The translations under genes were made by a program, and so were the position numbers. Positions 18,250 to 25,899 of a stretch of 64,000 nt of DNA are shown in pieces. The notes under the pieces were generated by a model. It was not told the DNA's origin and did not search any database. It was given only the letters and a program-made list of their open reading frames with translations. The DNA lies in contig NZ_CP108106.1 of the NCBI RefSeq assembly GCF_041435195.1, positions 2,108,001 to 2,172,000 of the forward strand, read 5' to 3'. How positions within the stretch are numbered: the stretch's first letter is position 1; each line of letters starts with the position of its first letter. The stretch is from Streptomyces sp. NBC_00224 (lineage in GTDB: Bacteria; Actinomycetota; Actinomycetes; Streptomycetales; Streptomycetaceae).

Positions 18250-18444
18250 ATGATCCTGTCCATCTCAGGCGTCGTCCTGCTCGGAATCATCGTCTTCCTC
18301 TTCTTCCGGAAAGACGGTCTGAAGGCGTCGCACGCCATGGTCTGTGCCCTCTTCGGCTTCTACCTCGCGGGCACCGCGATCGCCCCGAGCATCAAGGCCG
18401 GCGGCCAGAGCCTGGCCAGCCTGCTGGGCGGGATCAAGTTCTGA
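18250..18444 (+). CDS. Small conserved membrane protein (64 aa)
   Basis: Two predicted transmembrane segments: ISGVVLLGIIVFLFF at the N terminus and a second one, HAMVCALFGFYLAGTAIAPSI, joined by a short basic loop (RKDGLKAS). A Gly/Ser-rich tail follows. The ATG has an AGGAG site 8 nt upstream. The gene ends 37 bp before the GTG of the membrane-linked P-loop ATPase and shares its strand, so the two probably form an operon and perhaps a membrane complex. Small proteins of this kind paired with such an ATPase are common in Streptomyces, but the role is unknown to me. Confidence 0.75.
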   Translation: MILSISGVVLLGIIVFLFFRKDGLKASHAMVCALFGFYLAGTAIAPSIKAGGQSLASLLGGIKF

Positions 18445-18481
18445 CCTCCCGCAGTCCCGACCACCCCCTCAGGAGACCGAC

Positions 18482-20035
18482 GTGGCCCGGCGACCACTCC
18501 CCCGCATTCTGAGCAGCACGAGCGTTCCGATCGCCCGCAGCCGCGAGATCGCGCGCACGGCCGCCGACAGCGCCACCGACGTCCTCCATCCGCTCATCAC
18601 GATCAGCCGCGGCCTGCGGCTGATCGCCGCCGCCCTGCGCGGCAAGTGGGCCGCCACGCCCAGGGAACGGCGTGGTCCCGCGCTGTTCCTGGTGGCGGCC
18701 GTGGTCCTGGTGGTCGCGCTCATCCCGTACGGGCCGCTGCTCGCCCTGATCACGGTGATGGCCGCGGCCGCCTGGAAGGGCCGCGAGCGCACTCCCGTCA
18801 AGACCGGACCCGACGAGGCCGAGACCGGCCGCCTCCAGGCGCTCTACGAGGCGCTGGTGCCGTACTTCTCGGTGGCGGAGGACCCCAGCCCGCTCTTCGC
18901 CCACGGCGGGGAGTGGGCCAACGCCTTCAGTGAGTACGAGTTCGACGACGCGGGCCGCGTCACCCGGCTCCTCATCCGCTACCCCGCGTACTTCACGGAC
19001 GGCGAGCCCGAGGCGCGCGCCCGTATCGAACAGCTGCTGCACACCAAGTCCGGGCGCGGCCGGGAGTACCGGTTCGAGTGGGACGAGGAGGGCAACCAGC
19101 TCGTCATGCGCGTCCTCGACGCGCTCTCCACCTCGATCGCCGCCCAGCGGTTCGTCGCCGGCCCCGGTGAGACCGTGCTCGGCTTCACCGACGCCGACGC
19201 GGTGCAGCGGACCGTGCCGGTCACCGAGGGCGACGACGTCCGCGACGCGCCGCCGGTCGTCTGGCGCACCGGCCCGCGCTCCACCGAGCCGCACCTGCTG
19301 GCGGTGGGCGAGCCCGGCAGCGGCACCACGACCCTGCTGCGCTCCATCGCCCTTCAGGTGCTCCAGCACGGCGACGTGCTCGTGGTCGAGGGCAGCGGCA
19401 CCGGTGAGTACGCGTGTCTGACCGGGCGCCGGGGCGTGCTCGCCGTCGAGTGCGGCCTCGCCGGGGCGCTGGCCACCCTGGAGTGGGCCGCGCACGAGAC
19501 CGAGCGCCGGCTCATCGCCGCCAACCGCGCTCGCCAGGGAGGCCACCCGGCCCCGGACGACATCAAGCGGCCACTGTGGATCCTGCTCGACCGGCCGAGC
19601 GTCTTCGGGCACCTGGCCGCCGCCGACGGGCGGCCCGACCCGCAGCAGCTGCTCCAGACCCCGCTGCGGCACGGCCGGGCGGCCGGGGTGACCGTGGTGG
19701 TCGCCGAGCAGTTCGACAGCCTGGAGGCGCTGACCGAGCCGGTACGCACGCACACCCGCGCGCGCGTGGTGCTCGGCCCCGCCACCCCGGCGCTCGCCGA
19801 GTGGGTCCTCGGCGTCCCGCCGCACACCACCCCGACCACGGCGGTCCCGCCCGGTCGCGGCTACGCCCGCCTGGGCACCGGGCCCGTCCTGCGCCTCCAG
19901 GTCCCGGCGACGCCGGACCCGTACGACGACGCGACCAGCGAGCAGCACCGCCAGGCGGTCCTGGACCTGCTCCCGGAGCGCGACCTCCCGGTGGAGGCGG
20001 CGCCCCGCCAGCAGGCGGTGCCGGCGGAGGGCTGA
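18482..20035 (+). CDS. Membrane-anchored FtsK/TraB-like P-loop ATPase
   Basis: Protein of 517 aa. A basic N terminus and one or two hydrophobic segments (ALFLVAAVVLVVALIPYGPLLALITVMAAAAW, about residues 60-95) anchor it in the membrane. The cytosolic part has a Walker A-like GEPGSGTTTLLRS (about residue 280) and a Walker B-like RPLWILLDRP (about residue 360), the order found in FtsK/TraB-type translocases. The usual GK(S/T) lysine of the P loop is replaced (GSGTTT), so catalytic ability should be checked. Similar proteins in Streptomyces are often labelled chromosome segregation protein ParM, for which I see no actin-like motifs. The GTG at 18482 follows AGGAGA. Likely co-transcribed with the 64-aa membrane protein. 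Confidence 0.65.
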   Translation: MARRPLPRILSSTSVPIARSREIARTAADSATDVLHPLITISRGLRLIAAALRGKWAATPRERRGPALFLVAAVVLVVALIPYGPLLALITVMAAAAWKGRERTPVKTGPDEAETGRLQALYEALVPYFSVAEDPSPLFAHGGEWANAFSEYEFDDAGRVTRLLIRYPAYFTDGEPEARARIEQLLHTKSGRGREYRFEWDEEGNQLVMRVLDALSTSIAAQRFVAGPGETVLGFTDADAVQRTVPVTEGDDVRDAPPVVWRTGPRSTEPHLLAVGEPGSGTTTLLRSIALQVLQHGDVLVVEGSGTGEYACLTGRRGVLAVECGLAGALATLEWAAHETERRLIAANRARQGGHPAPDDIKRPLWILLDRPSVFGHLAAADGRPDPQQLLQTPLRHGRAAGVTVVVAEQFDSLEALTEPVRTHTRARVVLGPATPALAEWVLGVPPHTTPTTAVPPGRGYARLGTGPVLRLQVPATPDPYDDATSEQHRQAVLDLLPERDLPVEAAPRQQAVPAEG

Positions 20036-20045
20036 CGGGCGACCG

Positions 20046-21542
20046 TCACGCCACGAACGTACGCGGCGACTCGCCCCCGTTGCTCGCGCCCTTCTCCACC
20101 AAGCGGGCCGCCGCGGCGAGCCGGGCCGCCGCCTCGTCCGCGACCGGGCCACTGACCGTGAACGGCAGCCGTACGTACCCCTCGAAGGCGCCGTCCACGC
20201 CGAACCGGGGGCCGGAGGGCACCCGTACGCCGACCCGTTCGCCCACCTCCGCCAGCCGCGAGCCGGAGACTCCCCCGGTGCGCACCCAGAGCGTGAGCCC
20301 GCCCACCGGCACGTCGAACTCCCACTCCGGCAGCTCCCGGCGGACCGCCGCCACCAGTGCGTCACGGTTCTCGCGCGCCTGGGCGCGGCGCAGGTCGACC
20401 GCCTGCTCCCAACCGCCCGTGGCCATCAGCCAGTTGACGGCGAGCTGTTCCAGGACAGGGGTGCCGAGGTCGGCGTAGGCGCGGGCGGCGACGAGGGAGC
20501 GGATGACGTCGGGGGCGGCGCGCACCCAGCCGATGCGCATGCCCGCCCAGAACGCCTTGCTCGCCGAGCCCACCGTGAGCACGGTCGCGCCCGCCGGGTC
20601 GAAGGCGCAGACGGGGCGCGGCATGTCGATGCCCTCGTCCAGCCAGAGCTCGGACATGGTCTCGTCGACGACGAGCACGGTCCCGGCCGAGCGGGCCGCG
20701 TCCACCAGGGCGCGGCGCTGGTCCTCGTCGGCCAGCGCGCCCGTCGGGTTGTGGAAGTCGGCGACCACATAGGCGAGCCGGGGCGCGGAGTCGCGCAGCA
20801 CCTGCCGCCACAGGGGCATGTCCCAGCCGGTCAGCCCCTCGGCCATGGCGACCGGCACCAGCCGGGCCCCGGCCTCGCGCATCAGCTGGAGGATGTTGGC
20901 GTACGAGGGCGACTCCACCGCGATCCGCTCGCCGCGCCCGGCGAAGAGGTGGCAGATGGCGTCGATGGCGCCCATCGCGCCGGTGGTGACCATGATCTGC
21001 TCGGGCATGGTGGGGATGCCGCGCGCCGTGTACCGCTCGGCGAGCATCTGGCGCAGCGCGGGCAGCCCGGCCGGGTAGTCGCCGTGGGTGTGCGCGTACG
21101 GCGGCAGCTCCTCCAGGGCGCCCTGGACCGAACGCGTCAGCCAGGGCTCGGGCGCGGGCAGCGCCGCGCACCCCAGGTCGATCATGGAGCCCAGCGACTC
21201 CGGCGGCAGCGGCTCCAGGCCGCGCGCGGGCAGCGGGTTGCCCGCCGGCACGGCCGTCCAGCTGCCCGCGCCCCGGCGGGACTCCAGGAAGCCCTCGCCG
21301 CGCAGCGCCTCGTAGGCGGCGGCGACCGTGGTGCGGCTGACCGAGAGCGCCAGGGCCAGCTCCCGCTCGGCGGGGAGGCGGGCGGCCACCGGCACCCGTC
21401 CTTCGAGGACGAGGAGGCGGATCCCGTCGGCGAGGGCCCGGTAGGCGGGCGGCTTGCGGGTGCCCGCCGGGCGGGGCTGCTGCTGTGCGTTGAGCTGACG
21501 GGCGAGCTGTGCCGGCCCGACCGCCGAGGTCCACTGCGCCAT
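20046..21542 (-). CDS. yczR: MocR-type (GntR/aminotransferase) transcriptional regulator, YczR-like
   Basis: Regulator of 498 aa. The N-terminal GntR winged helix (about residues 30-100) contains ALADGIRLLVLEGRVPVAARLPAERELA and SVSRTTVAAAYEALRGEGFLESRRGAGSW. The C-terminal fold-type-I aminotransferase domain binds PLP: DFHNPTGAL, DETMSELWLD and the lysine motif TVGSASKAFWAGMRIGW (Schiff-base Lys). Such domains in MocR proteins sense ligands rather than transaminate. It is divergent from the YczE-like membrane gene, the known yczR/yczE arrangement, with a 103-bp shared regulatory region (21543-21645) that presumably holds its operator. The ATG at 21542 follows AAGGTGG. It is convergent with the P-loop ATPase gene, with only 10 bp between the stops. 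Confidence 0.88.
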   Translation of the reverse strand: MAQWTSAVGPAQLARQLNAQQQPRPAGTRKPPAYRALADGIRLLVLEGRVPVAARLPAERELALALSVSRTTVAAAYEALRGEGFLESRRGAGSWTAVPAGNPLPARGLEPLPPESLGSMIDLGCAALPAPEPWLTRSVQGALEELPPYAHTHGDYPAGLPALRQMLAERYTARGIPTMPEQIMVTTGAMGAIDAICHLFAGRGERIAVESPSYANILQLMREAGARLVPVAMAEGLTGWDMPLWRQVLRDSAPRLAYVVADFHNPTGALADEDQRRALVDAARSAGTVLVVDETMSELWLDEGIDMPRPVCAFDPAGATVLTVGSASKAFWAGMRIGWVRAAPDVIRSLVAARAYADLGTPVLEQLAVNWLMATGGWEQAVDLRRAQARENRDALVAAVRRELPEWEFDVPVGGLTLWVRTGGVSGSRLAEVGERVGVRVPSGPRFGVDGAFEGYVRLPFTVSGPVADEAAARLAAAARLVEKGASNGGESPRTFVA

Positions 21543-21645
21543 GGAAGTCAGTCCACCTTCCCCGAATTGGCCATGGTTGGGATGGGTTTCCCAGCCACAG
21601 AGTGTCATGCATCGGTCCACTACCACCAGACAGGGGGGCACTGAC

Positions 21646-22320
21646 GTGTCCACGCACCTCACCCGCAGGCTGCTCCAGCTCTACGTCGGCCTGACGCTGT
21701 ACGGCGTGAGCTCCGGGCTGCTCGTGCGCAGCGGGCTCGGGCTCGAACCGTGGGGCGTGCTGCACCAGGGGATCGCCGAGCGCACCGGGCTGACCATCGG
21801 CGTCGTCTCGATCATCGTGGGCGCGCTCGTACTGCTGCTGTGGATCCCGATCCGGCAGCGCCCGGGCCTGGGCACGGTCTCCAACGTCTTCGCCATCGGC
21901 ATCGCGATGGACTCCACGCTCGCCCTGGTGCCGGACGTGCACGGGCTCGCCGCCCAGATCCCCCTGCTGGTCGGCGGGATCCTGCTCAACGGTGTGGCGA
22001 CCGGCCTGTACATCTCGGCGCGGTTCGGGCCCGGCCCGCGCGACGGTCTGATGACCGGGCTGCACCGGCTCACCGGCCGCTCCATCCGGCTGGTGCGCAC
22101 CTCACTGGAGGTGGCGGTCGTGGTGACCGGGTTCCTGCTCGGCGGCTCGCTGGGCGTCGGTACGGTCGCCTACGCCCTCGCCATCGGCCCGCTCGCCCAG
22201 TTCTTCCTGCGCGTCTTCGCCGTCCCCGGGCCGGAGCGGACGACCGCCCCGGAGCCCGCGCCCGCCGTCGCCGAGCCCGTCACCGGTGCGACACCGGCAC
22301 AGGCGATACTGCGCGGGTGA
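21646..22320 (+). CDS. yczE: YczE-like integral membrane protein
   Basis: Membrane protein of 224 aa with five or six hydrophobic segments and a C-terminal Ala/Pro-rich cytosolic tail. Characteristic stretches are GLTLYGVSSGLLVRSGLGLEPWGVLHQGI near the N terminus and ISARFGPGPRDGLMTGLHRLTG in the middle, both typical of the YczE/YitT-like family. The GTG at 21646 has a G-rich ribosome site (CAGGGGGG). It is divergently transcribed from the MocR-type gene, matching the conserved regulator/target pair. Its stop overlaps the GTG of the glycerophosphodiesterase by 4 bp, so those two genes are coupled. The transported or sensed ligand is unknown. Confidence 0.85.
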   Translation: MSTHLTRRLLQLYVGLTLYGVSSGLLVRSGLGLEPWGVLHQGIAERTGLTIGVVSIIVGALVLLLWIPIRQRPGLGTVSNVFAIGIAMDSTLALVPDVHGLAAQIPLLVGGILLNGVATGLYISARFGPGPRDGLMTGLHRLTGRSIRLVRTSLEVAVVVTGFLLGGSLGVGTVAYALAIGPLAQFFLRVFAVPGPERTTAPEPAPAVAEPVTGATPAQAILRG

Positions 22321-23081
22321 CTCGCGTACGCCACCCCTATCTGGACCACCCGACGCCGATCGCCTTCGCCCACCGCGGCGGGGCGGCCGACGGCATCGAG
22401 AACACCGCGGCCGCCTTCGGCCGGGCCGCGGCGGCCGGTTTCCGGTACTTCGAGACCGATGTGCACACCACCGTGGACGGCCGTCTCGTCGCCTTCCACG
22501 ACTCCACCCTGGACCGGGTCACCGACGCCGTGGGGCGGATCGCCGATCTGCCGTGGGCCGAGGTGTCGCAGGCCCGGGTGGCGGGCCGCGAGCCGCTGCC
22601 GCTCTTCGAGGAGCTCCTGGAGGCGTTCCCCGAGGCCCGCTGGAACGTCGACCTCAAGGCCGAGTCCGCGCTCGGCCCGCTCGTGGAACTGATCCGCCGG
22701 ACCGGTTCGTGGGACCGGGTGTGCGTGGGCTCGTTCTCGGAGAGCCGGGTGGCCCGGGCCGCGAAACTGGCGGGCCCGCGCCTGGCCACCTCGTACGGGG
22801 TGCGCGGCGTCGCCGCCCTGAGGCTGCGCTCGCTCGGCGTCCCCGTGCCGCTGCGCCGGGGCGCGGTGTGCGCGCAGGTACCCGAGACCCAGAGCGGCAT
22901 CCGGGTGGTGGACCGGCGCTTCGTGGAGACCGCGCACGCCCTGGGCCTGCAGGTACACGTGTGGACAATCAATGATCCCGATCGGATGACGAAACTCCTG
23001 GACCTCGGCGTGGATGGCATCATGACCGATCATCTGGAGACGCTGCGCAAGGTACTGACCGACCGGGGAACCGGGTTCTGA
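22317..23081 (+). CDS. Glycerophosphodiester phosphodiesterase (GDPD family)
   Basis: Enzyme of 254 aa, no signal peptide, so likely cytosolic; it hydrolyses glycerophosphodiesters to glycerol 3-phosphate and an alcohol. GDPD motifs are present: FAHRGGAADGIENTAAAF (catalytic His-Arg and Glu-Asn), FETDVHTTVDGRLVAFHDSTLDRVT (metal ligands Glu, Asp and catalytic His), and the strand WNVDLKAE. The C terminus HVWTINDPDRMTKLLDLGVDGIMTD is typical of the TIM barrel. The GTG start overlaps the yczE stop. A GC-rich hairpin (arms 23086-23093 and 23117-23124) after the stop may end this transcript. Confidence 0.9.
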   Translation: MTRVRHPYLDHPTPIAFAHRGGAADGIENTAAAFGRAAAAGFRYFETDVHTTVDGRLVAFHDSTLDRVTDAVGRIADLPWAEVSQARVAGREPLPLFEELLEAFPEARWNVDLKAESALGPLVELIRRTGSWDRVCVGSFSESRVARAAKLAGPRLATSYGVRGVAALRLRSLGVPVPLRRGAVCAQVPETQSGIRVVDRRFVETAHALGLQVHVWTINDPDRMTKLLDLGVDGIMTDHLETLRKVLTDRGTGF

Positions 23082-23125
23082 AACACCCCGCGCGCGCCCG
23101 TGGAACGAACGAGAGGGCGCGGGGT

Positions 23126-24493
23126 TTGACCGCCGAGACCATGGGCCGGGCCGCCGCACAGGCGGCGCCGGACCCCGACCGCCGCCGCGAACAGCGCGGC
23201 TGGTACTTCTACGACTTCGCGTGCTCGGTCTACTCGACGACCGTCCTGACGGTGTTCCTCGGGCCCTATCTGACGACGATCGCCAAGGACGCCGCCGACG
23301 CGGACGGCTTTGTGCACCCGCTGGGCGTTCCGGTGCGGGCCGGGTCCCTCTTCGCGTACGCGGTGTCCGCCTCGGTGGTGCTCGCGGTGGTCCTGATGCC
23401 GATGGTGGGCGCCGCCGCGGACCGCACCGGCCGCAAGAAGCCGCTGCTCGCGGCGGCCGCGTACACCGGAGCCGCGGCGACCGCGGGCATGTTCTTCCTG
23501 GACGGGCACCGCTATCTCCTCGGCGCGGTGCTGCTGATCGTCGCCAATGCCGCGCTGTCGGTCTCGATGGTGCTCTACAACGCCTATCTGCCGCAGATCG
23601 CGGGCCCCGAGGAGCGCGACCGCGTCTCCTCGCGCGGCTGGGCCTTCGGCTACACCGCGGGCGCGTTCGTCCTGATCCTCAACCTGATCCTCTACTCGGG
23701 CCACGACAGCTTCGGACTCTCCGAGGGCACGGCCGTACGGATCTGTCTGGCCTCGGCGGGGGTCTGGTGGGGCGCCTTCACGCTCGTACCACTGCGGCGG
23801 CTGCGGGACCGGCACACGCCCGCCGGGCACGCCCCGGCCGAGGGCAAGGTCGGCGCGGGCTGGCGCCAGCTCGTCGCGACGCTGCGCGACATGCGCGCAC
23901 GTCCGCTCACACTGGCCTTCCTGCTCGCGTATCTGATCTACAACGACGGCGTGCAGACGGTGATCTCGCAGGCGTCGCTGTACGGCTCCGAGGAGCTCGG
24001 GCTCGACCAGAACACGCTGATCGTCGCCGTGCTGCTCGTGCAGGTGCTCGCCGTGGCCGGGGCGCTCGGGATGGGGCGGCTCGCGCAGACGTACGGCGCC
24101 AAGCGCACGATCCTCGCCTCGCTGGCGGTGTGGGCGCTGATCCTGGGCACCGGGTACTTCCTGCCCGCCCACTCGCCCGCGCTCTTCTTCGTCCTGGCAG
24201 CGGCGATCGGCACGGTCCTGGGCGGCAGCCAGGCGCTGTCGCGGTCGCTTTTCTCACACATGGTGCCGAGCGGCAAGGAGGCCGAGTACTTCTCGGCCTA
24301 CGAGATGAGCGACCGCGGACTGAGCTGGCTGGGGCCACTGGTGTTCGGGCTCGCGTATCAGCTGACCGGGAGCTACCGGGATGCGATCATCTCCCTCGTG
24401 ATCTTCTTCGTGGCCGGCTTCGCGCTGCTCGCCCGGGTGCCGGTGCGGGCCGCTGTGGCGGCCGCGGGGAACCCGGTTCCGGCGCGGATTTAG
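23126..24493 (+). CDS. UMF1/Atg22-type MFS transporter
   Basis: Membrane protein of up to 455 aa with about 12 hydrophobic segments. The start QRGWYFYDFACSVYSTTVLTVFLGPYL is the typical WxxYDxANS-like entry of UMF1/Vps55-Atg22 MFS proteins, and the motif A loop reads GAAADRTGRKKPLL. A late motif SHMVPSGKEAEYFSAYEMSDRGLSWLGP is also characteristic of the family. Substrate unknown; related proteins are thought to export small metabolites or amino acids. The start is uncertain: TTG at 23126 is the longest, ATG at 23141 the alternative. A GC-rich hairpin lies immediately in front of the start. Confidence 0.85.
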   Translation: MTAETMGRAAAQAAPDPDRRREQRGWYFYDFACSVYSTTVLTVFLGPYLTTIAKDAADADGFVHPLGVPVRAGSLFAYAVSASVVLAVVLMPMVGAAADRTGRKKPLLAAAAYTGAAATAGMFFLDGHRYLLGAVLLIVANAALSVSMVLYNAYLPQIAGPEERDRVSSRGWAFGYTAGAFVLILNLILYSGHDSFGLSEGTAVRICLASAGVWWGAFTLVPLRRLRDRHTPAGHAPAEGKVGAGWRQLVATLRDMRARPLTLAFLLAYLIYNDGVQTVISQASLYGSEELGLDQNTLIVAVLLVQVLAVAGALGMGRLAQTYGAKRTILASLAVWALILGTGYFLPAHSPALFFVLAAAIGTVLGGSQALSRSLFSHMVPSGKEAEYFSAYEMSDRGLSWLGPLVFGLAYQLTGSYRDAIISLVIFFVAGFALLARVPVRAAVAAAGNPVPARI

Positions 24494-24659
24494 ACGTTGA
24501 AGTGAAAGGCCGGTAGTGTACGCCTTTGGCCTGCCAGGCGGACCGTTACTGCGTGCTCAAGTAGTGAAGACGCTGGGTGACATCTGCTGCCAGATGTGAC
24601 AAACCGGGCACTGGTGGGTACAACAAGGGGCGGCACGACGGCGACACATGACCCACAAC

Positions 24660-24686
24660 GGGAATCTTTACCGCCGACCGGACGTT
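24660..24686 (+). promoter_or_regulatory. SigR-type promoter of rbpA
   Basis: GGGAAT (24660-24665), 18 bp, GTT (24684-24686), a perfect match to the SigR (thiol-oxidative stress) consensus GGGAAT-N18-GTT. It lies 61 bp before the rbpA ATG. rbpA is a known SigR-regulon gene in S. coelicolor. Confidence 0.8.
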
Positions 24687-24747
24687 GACCGGATGACGAC
24701 GACAGCGACACCTGTCCTGTGGGCGACAAGCCCGGGAGGCACGATTC

Positions 24748-25122
24748 ATGAGTGAGCGAGCTCTTCGCGGCACGCGCCTCGTGGTGACCAGCTACGAGAC
24801 CGACCGCGGCATCGATCTGGCCCCGCGCCAGGCGGTGGAGTACGCATGCGAGAACGGACATCGATTTGAGATGCCGTTCTCGGTGGAGGCGGACATCCCG
24901 CCGGAGTGGGAGTGCAAGGCGTGTGGCGCCATGGCACTCCTCGTGGACGGCGAAGGTCCTGAAGAGAAGAAGGGCAAGCCCGCGCGTACGCACTGGGACA
25001 TGCTCATGGAGCGGCGCACCCGCGAAGAGCTGGAGGAGGTTCTGGCCGAAAGGCTGGAGGTCCTGCGTTCCGGCGCCATGAACATTGCCGTGCATCCGCG
25101 CGACAGTCGCAAGTCCGCGTAG
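24748..25122 (+). CDS. rbpA: RNA polymerase-binding protein RbpA
   Basis: Essential actinobacterial transcription factor of 124 aa that binds principal sigma factor and RNA polymerase and stabilises the open complex. The N-terminal tail MSERALRGTRLVVTSYETD is followed by the core domain with a zinc-knuckle-like set of cysteines and histidine (YACENGHRF ... WECKACGAMALL, C-x-H ... C-x2-C). The C-terminal sigma-interacting domain has KPARTHWDMLMERRTREELEEVLAERLEVLR. Its length is normal. A SigR promoter lies upstream and a perfect 16-bp terminator downstream. Its place before fxsA and ppm1 matches the S. coelicolor rbpA locus. Confidence 0.97.
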   Translation: MSERALRGTRLVVTSYETDRGIDLAPRQAVEYACENGHRFEMPFSVEADIPPEWECKACGAMALLVDGEGPEEKKGKPARTHWDMLMERRTREELEEVLAERLEVLRSGAMNIAVHPRDSRKSA

Positions 25123-25157
25123 GCGCGCAAGCGCTCTTGGCGGAAACCGAAGAGTCG

Positions 25158-25192
25158 AGGGCCGGTCACACCGTTACGGTGTGACCGGCCCT
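25158..25192 (+). terminator. Intrinsic terminator between rbpA and fxsA
   Basis: Perfect 16-bp stem (25158-25173 and 25177-25192) with a TTA loop, followed on the plus strand by CTTCTTTT. It ends rbpA and, being symmetrical, may also stop transcripts of the convergent fxsA gene. Confidence 0.85.
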
Positions 25193-25243
25193 CTTCTTTT
25201 GCGTCACGTCGCAGTACGCGTCATGACGCGGTACGTACGAACC

Positions 25244-25819
25244 TCAGTGGGTCAGTGGCGGGCGGGGCCCCTGCTCGTCCCGCTGCGGGCGCTGGTCGTC
25301 CCGGATGACCTCGCCCTGCACCACCTTGCCGTCCGGGTGCTGCATACGGGCCTGCTGGAAGGCGTCGCCCAGGCTGCCGGGCGCCGCCGTGCGCATCCGC
25401 TTCTCCAGCGAGCGCTCGGCGTACCGGGAGACCGCCTTGCGCACCGGCGGCACCAGGCAGAGCAGCCCGAGCGCGTCCGAGAGCAGGCCCGGGACGATCA
25501 GGAGCAGGCCGCCCAGCATGGTCAGGGCGTTGCCCTCGCTGCCGGGCTGGGGGCCCGCGCCGGGAGCCGTCCCGGACTGCTGCTGCTGGATGGTCTCGGT
25601 CAGGTTGCGAAAGGCCCGGCGCCCGGCCCGCTTGATGACGAACGAGCCGAGCACGACACCGCCGACCAGCAGGGCGAACACGGCCAGTCCGCCGGCGGCG
25701 TCCGCCACGGTGATCAGCAGCCAGATCTCCACGAGGAGCCAGGCGGCGATCCCCAGCGGGACCAGGGTGCGCGCACGGGAGCGCTTGGGCAGGGTCGGGG
25801 GCACGGTGCCGGTCGTCAT
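25244..25819 (-). CDS. fxsA: FxsA family membrane protein
   Basis: Cytoplasmic membrane protein of 191 aa. The hydrophobic part is TLVPLGIAAWLLVEIWLLITVADAAGGLAVFALLVGGVVLGSFVIKRAG, followed by a Gln-rich loop and a second hydrophobic segment ALTMLGGLLLIVPGLLSDALGLLCLVPPVR, as in FxsA, whose E. coli homologue affects F-plasmid exclusion of phage T7. The C terminus is a long charged cytosolic tail. The start ATG and its GGGAG ribosome site are both inside a perfect 12-bp hairpin (25815-25845) that also contains an 8-codon uORF, so translation is probably controlled by that structure. It is convergent with rbpA across a terminator. Confidence 0.88.
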   Translation of the reverse strand: MTTGTVPPTLPKRSRARTLVPLGIAAWLLVEIWLLITVADAAGGLAVFALLVGGVVLGSFVIKRAGRRAFRNLTETIQQQQSGTAPGAGPQPGSEGNALTMLGGLLLIVPGLLSDALGLLCLVPPVRKAVSRYAERSLEKRMRTAAPGSLGDAFQQARMQHPDGKVVQGEVIRDDQRPQRDEQGPRPPLTH

Positions 25820-25845
25820 GCTCCCAGTGTGCCTGGGAGCATGAC
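25815..25845 (-). promoter_or_regulatory. 5'-UTR hairpin with nested uORF covering the fxsA start
   Basis: Perfect inverted repeat GTCATGCTCCCA (25815-25826) and TGGGAGCATGAC (25834-25845) with a 7-nt loop. In the fxsA mRNA the second arm contains GGGAGC and the start AUG. The first arm contains another AUG that opens a frame MLPGTLGA (25842-25816) whose UGA overlaps the fxsA AUG (AUGA). The uORF itself lacks a clear Shine-Dalgarno. Confidence 0.6.
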
Positions 25846-25899
25846 AGGACGGCGTAAAGGATCCGTCAGCGGACGGCGAACCGGAGCGGAACCGGCCGC

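Noticed and set aside
18250..20035. True ParM plasmid-segregation system
   Set aside because: No actin-like motifs, and the ATPase has P-loop-type segments; the ParM name seems to be a propagated label.
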